Shown one piece after another: positions 62,538 to 64,000 of a stretch of DNA of 64,000 nucleotides; the first letter of the stretch is position 1; each line of letters starts with the position of its first letter. A program made the translations under genes and the position numbers. The notes beneath the pieces were generated by a model. It ran no database searches, was not told the DNA's origin, and saw only the letters and a program-made list of their open reading frames with translations. The DNA comes from Pedococcus bigeumensis (GTDB lineage: Bacteria; Actinomycetota; Actinomycetes; Actinomycetales; Dermatophilaceae), in contig NZ_RCZM01000001.1 of NCBI RefSeq assembly GCF_006438965.1, positions 373,097 to 437,096 of the forward strand, read 5' to 3'.

Positions 62538-64000
62538 CTGACACTAGTCGCCTCGAGCGGCACCGGATCGCAGGTCGCCACCTGCAGGGCGGTTGCCACC
62601 CCGCCACGGACGAGGTAGCCGCGACCAGGCAAGGCAGCACGGTCGACTGGCACCCGCACGCCGAACACGTCCGCCTCAGCCGGGCTTGCCGGACCAAGCA
62701 TGATGCCGGTCCGGTGTCGCGCCAGCTCGACCGCGAGGCCGCGGTACTGCACCGAAAGGACGCCTGCATCTGAGCCGCCCACGATCAGACCACCGTCGCG
62801 GTCGACCAGCGCGGCCAGCTGCTTGAGCGCCGACTCGACCGGGGTGTCGAGCAGCTCATCGGCGTTGTCCACCAGTACCGCCAGGTCCGGCACCGCCCGG
62901 CGCAGTGCCATGAGCTCACCCGGCTGCGCGGGGTCGTCGCACCACACCACCTGCGGGTCGTCGCGAAGGGTCCCCCACGGACCAGGCCGCGTGGCGACGA
63001 CCGCGACCCGACGGTTGCGAGCAAGCAGGCCGACGGCTAGTGCTGTGAGGGTGGTCGAGACACCAGCACCGTTGCTGCCGCTCACGATCCACCGGCGGCC
63101 ATCACGGGTTGGGGACAGTCCCAGGGAAGTCAGCTCGTCGCCGCCGAGTCCGAGCAGCACGGTGTCGTCGGGCCCGTCAGGACGGGGCAGTGATGCTGCG
63201 TCGACCCGCCGCGGGAGCGGGTCGACCCGCCACGGCAGGCGGGTCGTGTGGGTCGCGTGCCCCGCCTCGGTCCGCCCGGACGACGGTGGGAGGGCGACCT
63301 GGACCTCGGTGCCGTCGAGCAGCACCCCCCGACCTGGTGGCTGGTGGGTGGGTAGGGCCTTCGCCGGCAGACCCGCGAGCACCGCATCGGTCCGGTCCGC
63401 GAGCCGCAGCAGGACACGGTGGGTCAGTGCCGAGGCTGCGCGGCCGACCAGGAGGGCCCGGTCACCGGCCAGGACTCCCGTGAGCCCGACTCCTGCGCCC
63501 TCCCGGAGCACCCCCAGCAGCCTCTCGACGAGGGCGCCGTGCGTGACGTCGTCGGTCCGTTGGGCGAGGACGTCCCAGTCGTCGACGAGGAGGAGCAAGG
63601 CGGGCGGCGCCACGGGGTCTCCCGCGTGCCACCACTCGGCGAAGGTGGCGTGGCGACTGGCGGCGACCTGCTGCCGGCGGTCCGCCACGTCGACCGAGAG
63701 CCGGGCGACCAGCCGCTGGAGACGTGGCAGGTCGTCCCACACCGCATGGCTGCCGCAGTGGGGCAACGACTCGACGCCGGACAGCGAACCTCCGCTCACG
63801 GCATACACGTGCAGGTGTGCCGGGTCGACGGCGGACGCGGCCCGACGGGCCACTGTCAGCAGGGCGGTGCTGCGGCCGCTTCCTGACGTGCCAGAGAAGC
63901 CCCAGTGCCCTGGCGCGGCGAGGTCGACCTCGAGGGGCCACTGACGTTGCGCCGCAGGTTCGTCCGCGAGTCCGATGGCGACACGGAAGGCAGACTCGGC
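62531..64000 (-). CDS. FtsK/SpoIIIE (EccC-like) ATPase, partial at window edge
   Basis: The C-terminal 489 residues of a larger protein; the reading frame is open to the last base of the window. Two FtsK-type ATPase modules are visible. The first has P-loop GTSGSGRSTALLT (Lys replaced by Arg), starting about 35 residues from the edge. The second has VSGSNGAGVSTTLTAL (no Lys). VVWCDDPAQPGELMALRR and LAVLVDNADELLD mark the second. Both P-loops are degenerate, as in the D2/D3 domains of EccC, where D1 holds activity. If so, D1 is beyond the window. A DNA translocase is less likely because no gamma domain appears. Confidence 0.75.
   Translation of the reverse strand, partial: AESAFRVAIGLADEPAAQRQWPLEVDLAAPGHWGFSGTSGSGRSTALLTVARRAASAVDPAHLHVYAVSGGSLSGVESLPHCGSHAVWDDLPRLQRLVARLSVDVADRRQQVAASRHATFAEWWHAGDPVAPPALLLLVDDWDVLAQRTDDVTHGALVERLLGVLREGAGVGLTGVLAGDRALLVGRAASALTHRVLLRLADRTDAVLAGLPAKALPTHQPPGRGVLLDGTEVQVALPPSSGRTEAGHATHTTRLPWRVDPLPRRVDAASLPRPDGPDDTVLLGLGGDELTSLGLSPTRDGRRWIVSGSNGAGVSTTLTALAVGLLARNRRVAVVATRPGPWGTLRDDPQVVWCDDPAQPGELMALRRAVPDLAVLVDNADELLDTPVESALKQLAALVDRDGGLIVGGSDAGVLSVQYRGLAVELARHRTGIMLGPASPAEADVFGVRVPVDRAALPGRGYLVRGGVATALQVATCDPVPLEATSVRW

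Overview
The window is high-GC actinobacterial chromosome. GTG starts are common, most operon junctions are 4-base ATGA or GTGA overlaps, and mtrA-mtrB-lpqB, hpf, whiB1, pdtaS, PxpABC and the large NAD-glutamate dehydrogenase are all present. Gene content and the recurrent octamer GTATGCCG suggest Intrasporangiaceae or a near relative; that placement is inference. I see no rRNA, tRNA, CRISPR array, transposase or integrase.

Layout. 0-9 kb: CDF metal transporter, a small acidic repeat protein, ahcY, a membrane protein, then mtrA-mtrB-lpqB. 9.2-17.6 kb: a Tad/Flp pilus operon (two Flp pilins, TadE, a TadG-like protein, CpaB, CpaE/TadZ, CpaF/TadA, a TadB fused to a secreted VWA domain, TadC) ending in a strong hairpin. 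17.7-19.9 kb: a reverse-strand NarL-type regulator and sensor kinase. 20-24 kb: comF, hpf behind a highly structured leader, an orphan NarL-type regulator and an AlkX/YcaQ-like winged-helix protein. 24-29 kb: a secreted three-repeat protein, an MFS transporter, a small GNAT protein and a three-gene operon around a split b6-type cytochrome b. 29.6-32.5 kb: secA. 32.6-37.3 kb: a DUF6459-like protein, a LysM protein, a double beta-barrel protein, a BldC-like regulator, and a SAF/ParA-like pair that echoes cpaB-cpaE. 37.3-45 kb: a membrane protein with a cupredoxin-like lipoprotein, WS/DGAT, patatin, an alpha/beta hydrolase and pruA. 45-49 kb: pxpABC chained to two small helical proteins, and a DUF6131-like peptide. 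49-54 kb: NAD-glutamate dehydrogenase. 54-64 kb: MOSC, SMP-30, arylamine N-acetyltransferase, phosphoesterase, cNMP-binding protein, pdtaS, whiB1, an LLM oxidoreductase, a PPOX protein and a partial FtsK/EccC-like ATPase at the right edge.

How it fits together. The order ahcY / mtrA-mtrB-lpqB / comF / hpf / secA / pdtaS / whiB1 is a conserved actinobacterial backbone, known for example from Mycobacterium tuberculosis. The Tad operon and its two-component pair sit between lpqB and comF, so the pilus island looks inserted into that backbone. Catabolic genes (pruA, pxpABC, NAD-GDH) all feed or drain glutamate.

The most interesting items are the VWA-TadB fusion, the split b6-type cytochrome operon, the genome-wide GTATGCC word, the structured hpf leader (candidate raiA-motif RNA), and the SAF/ParA/BldC-like module.
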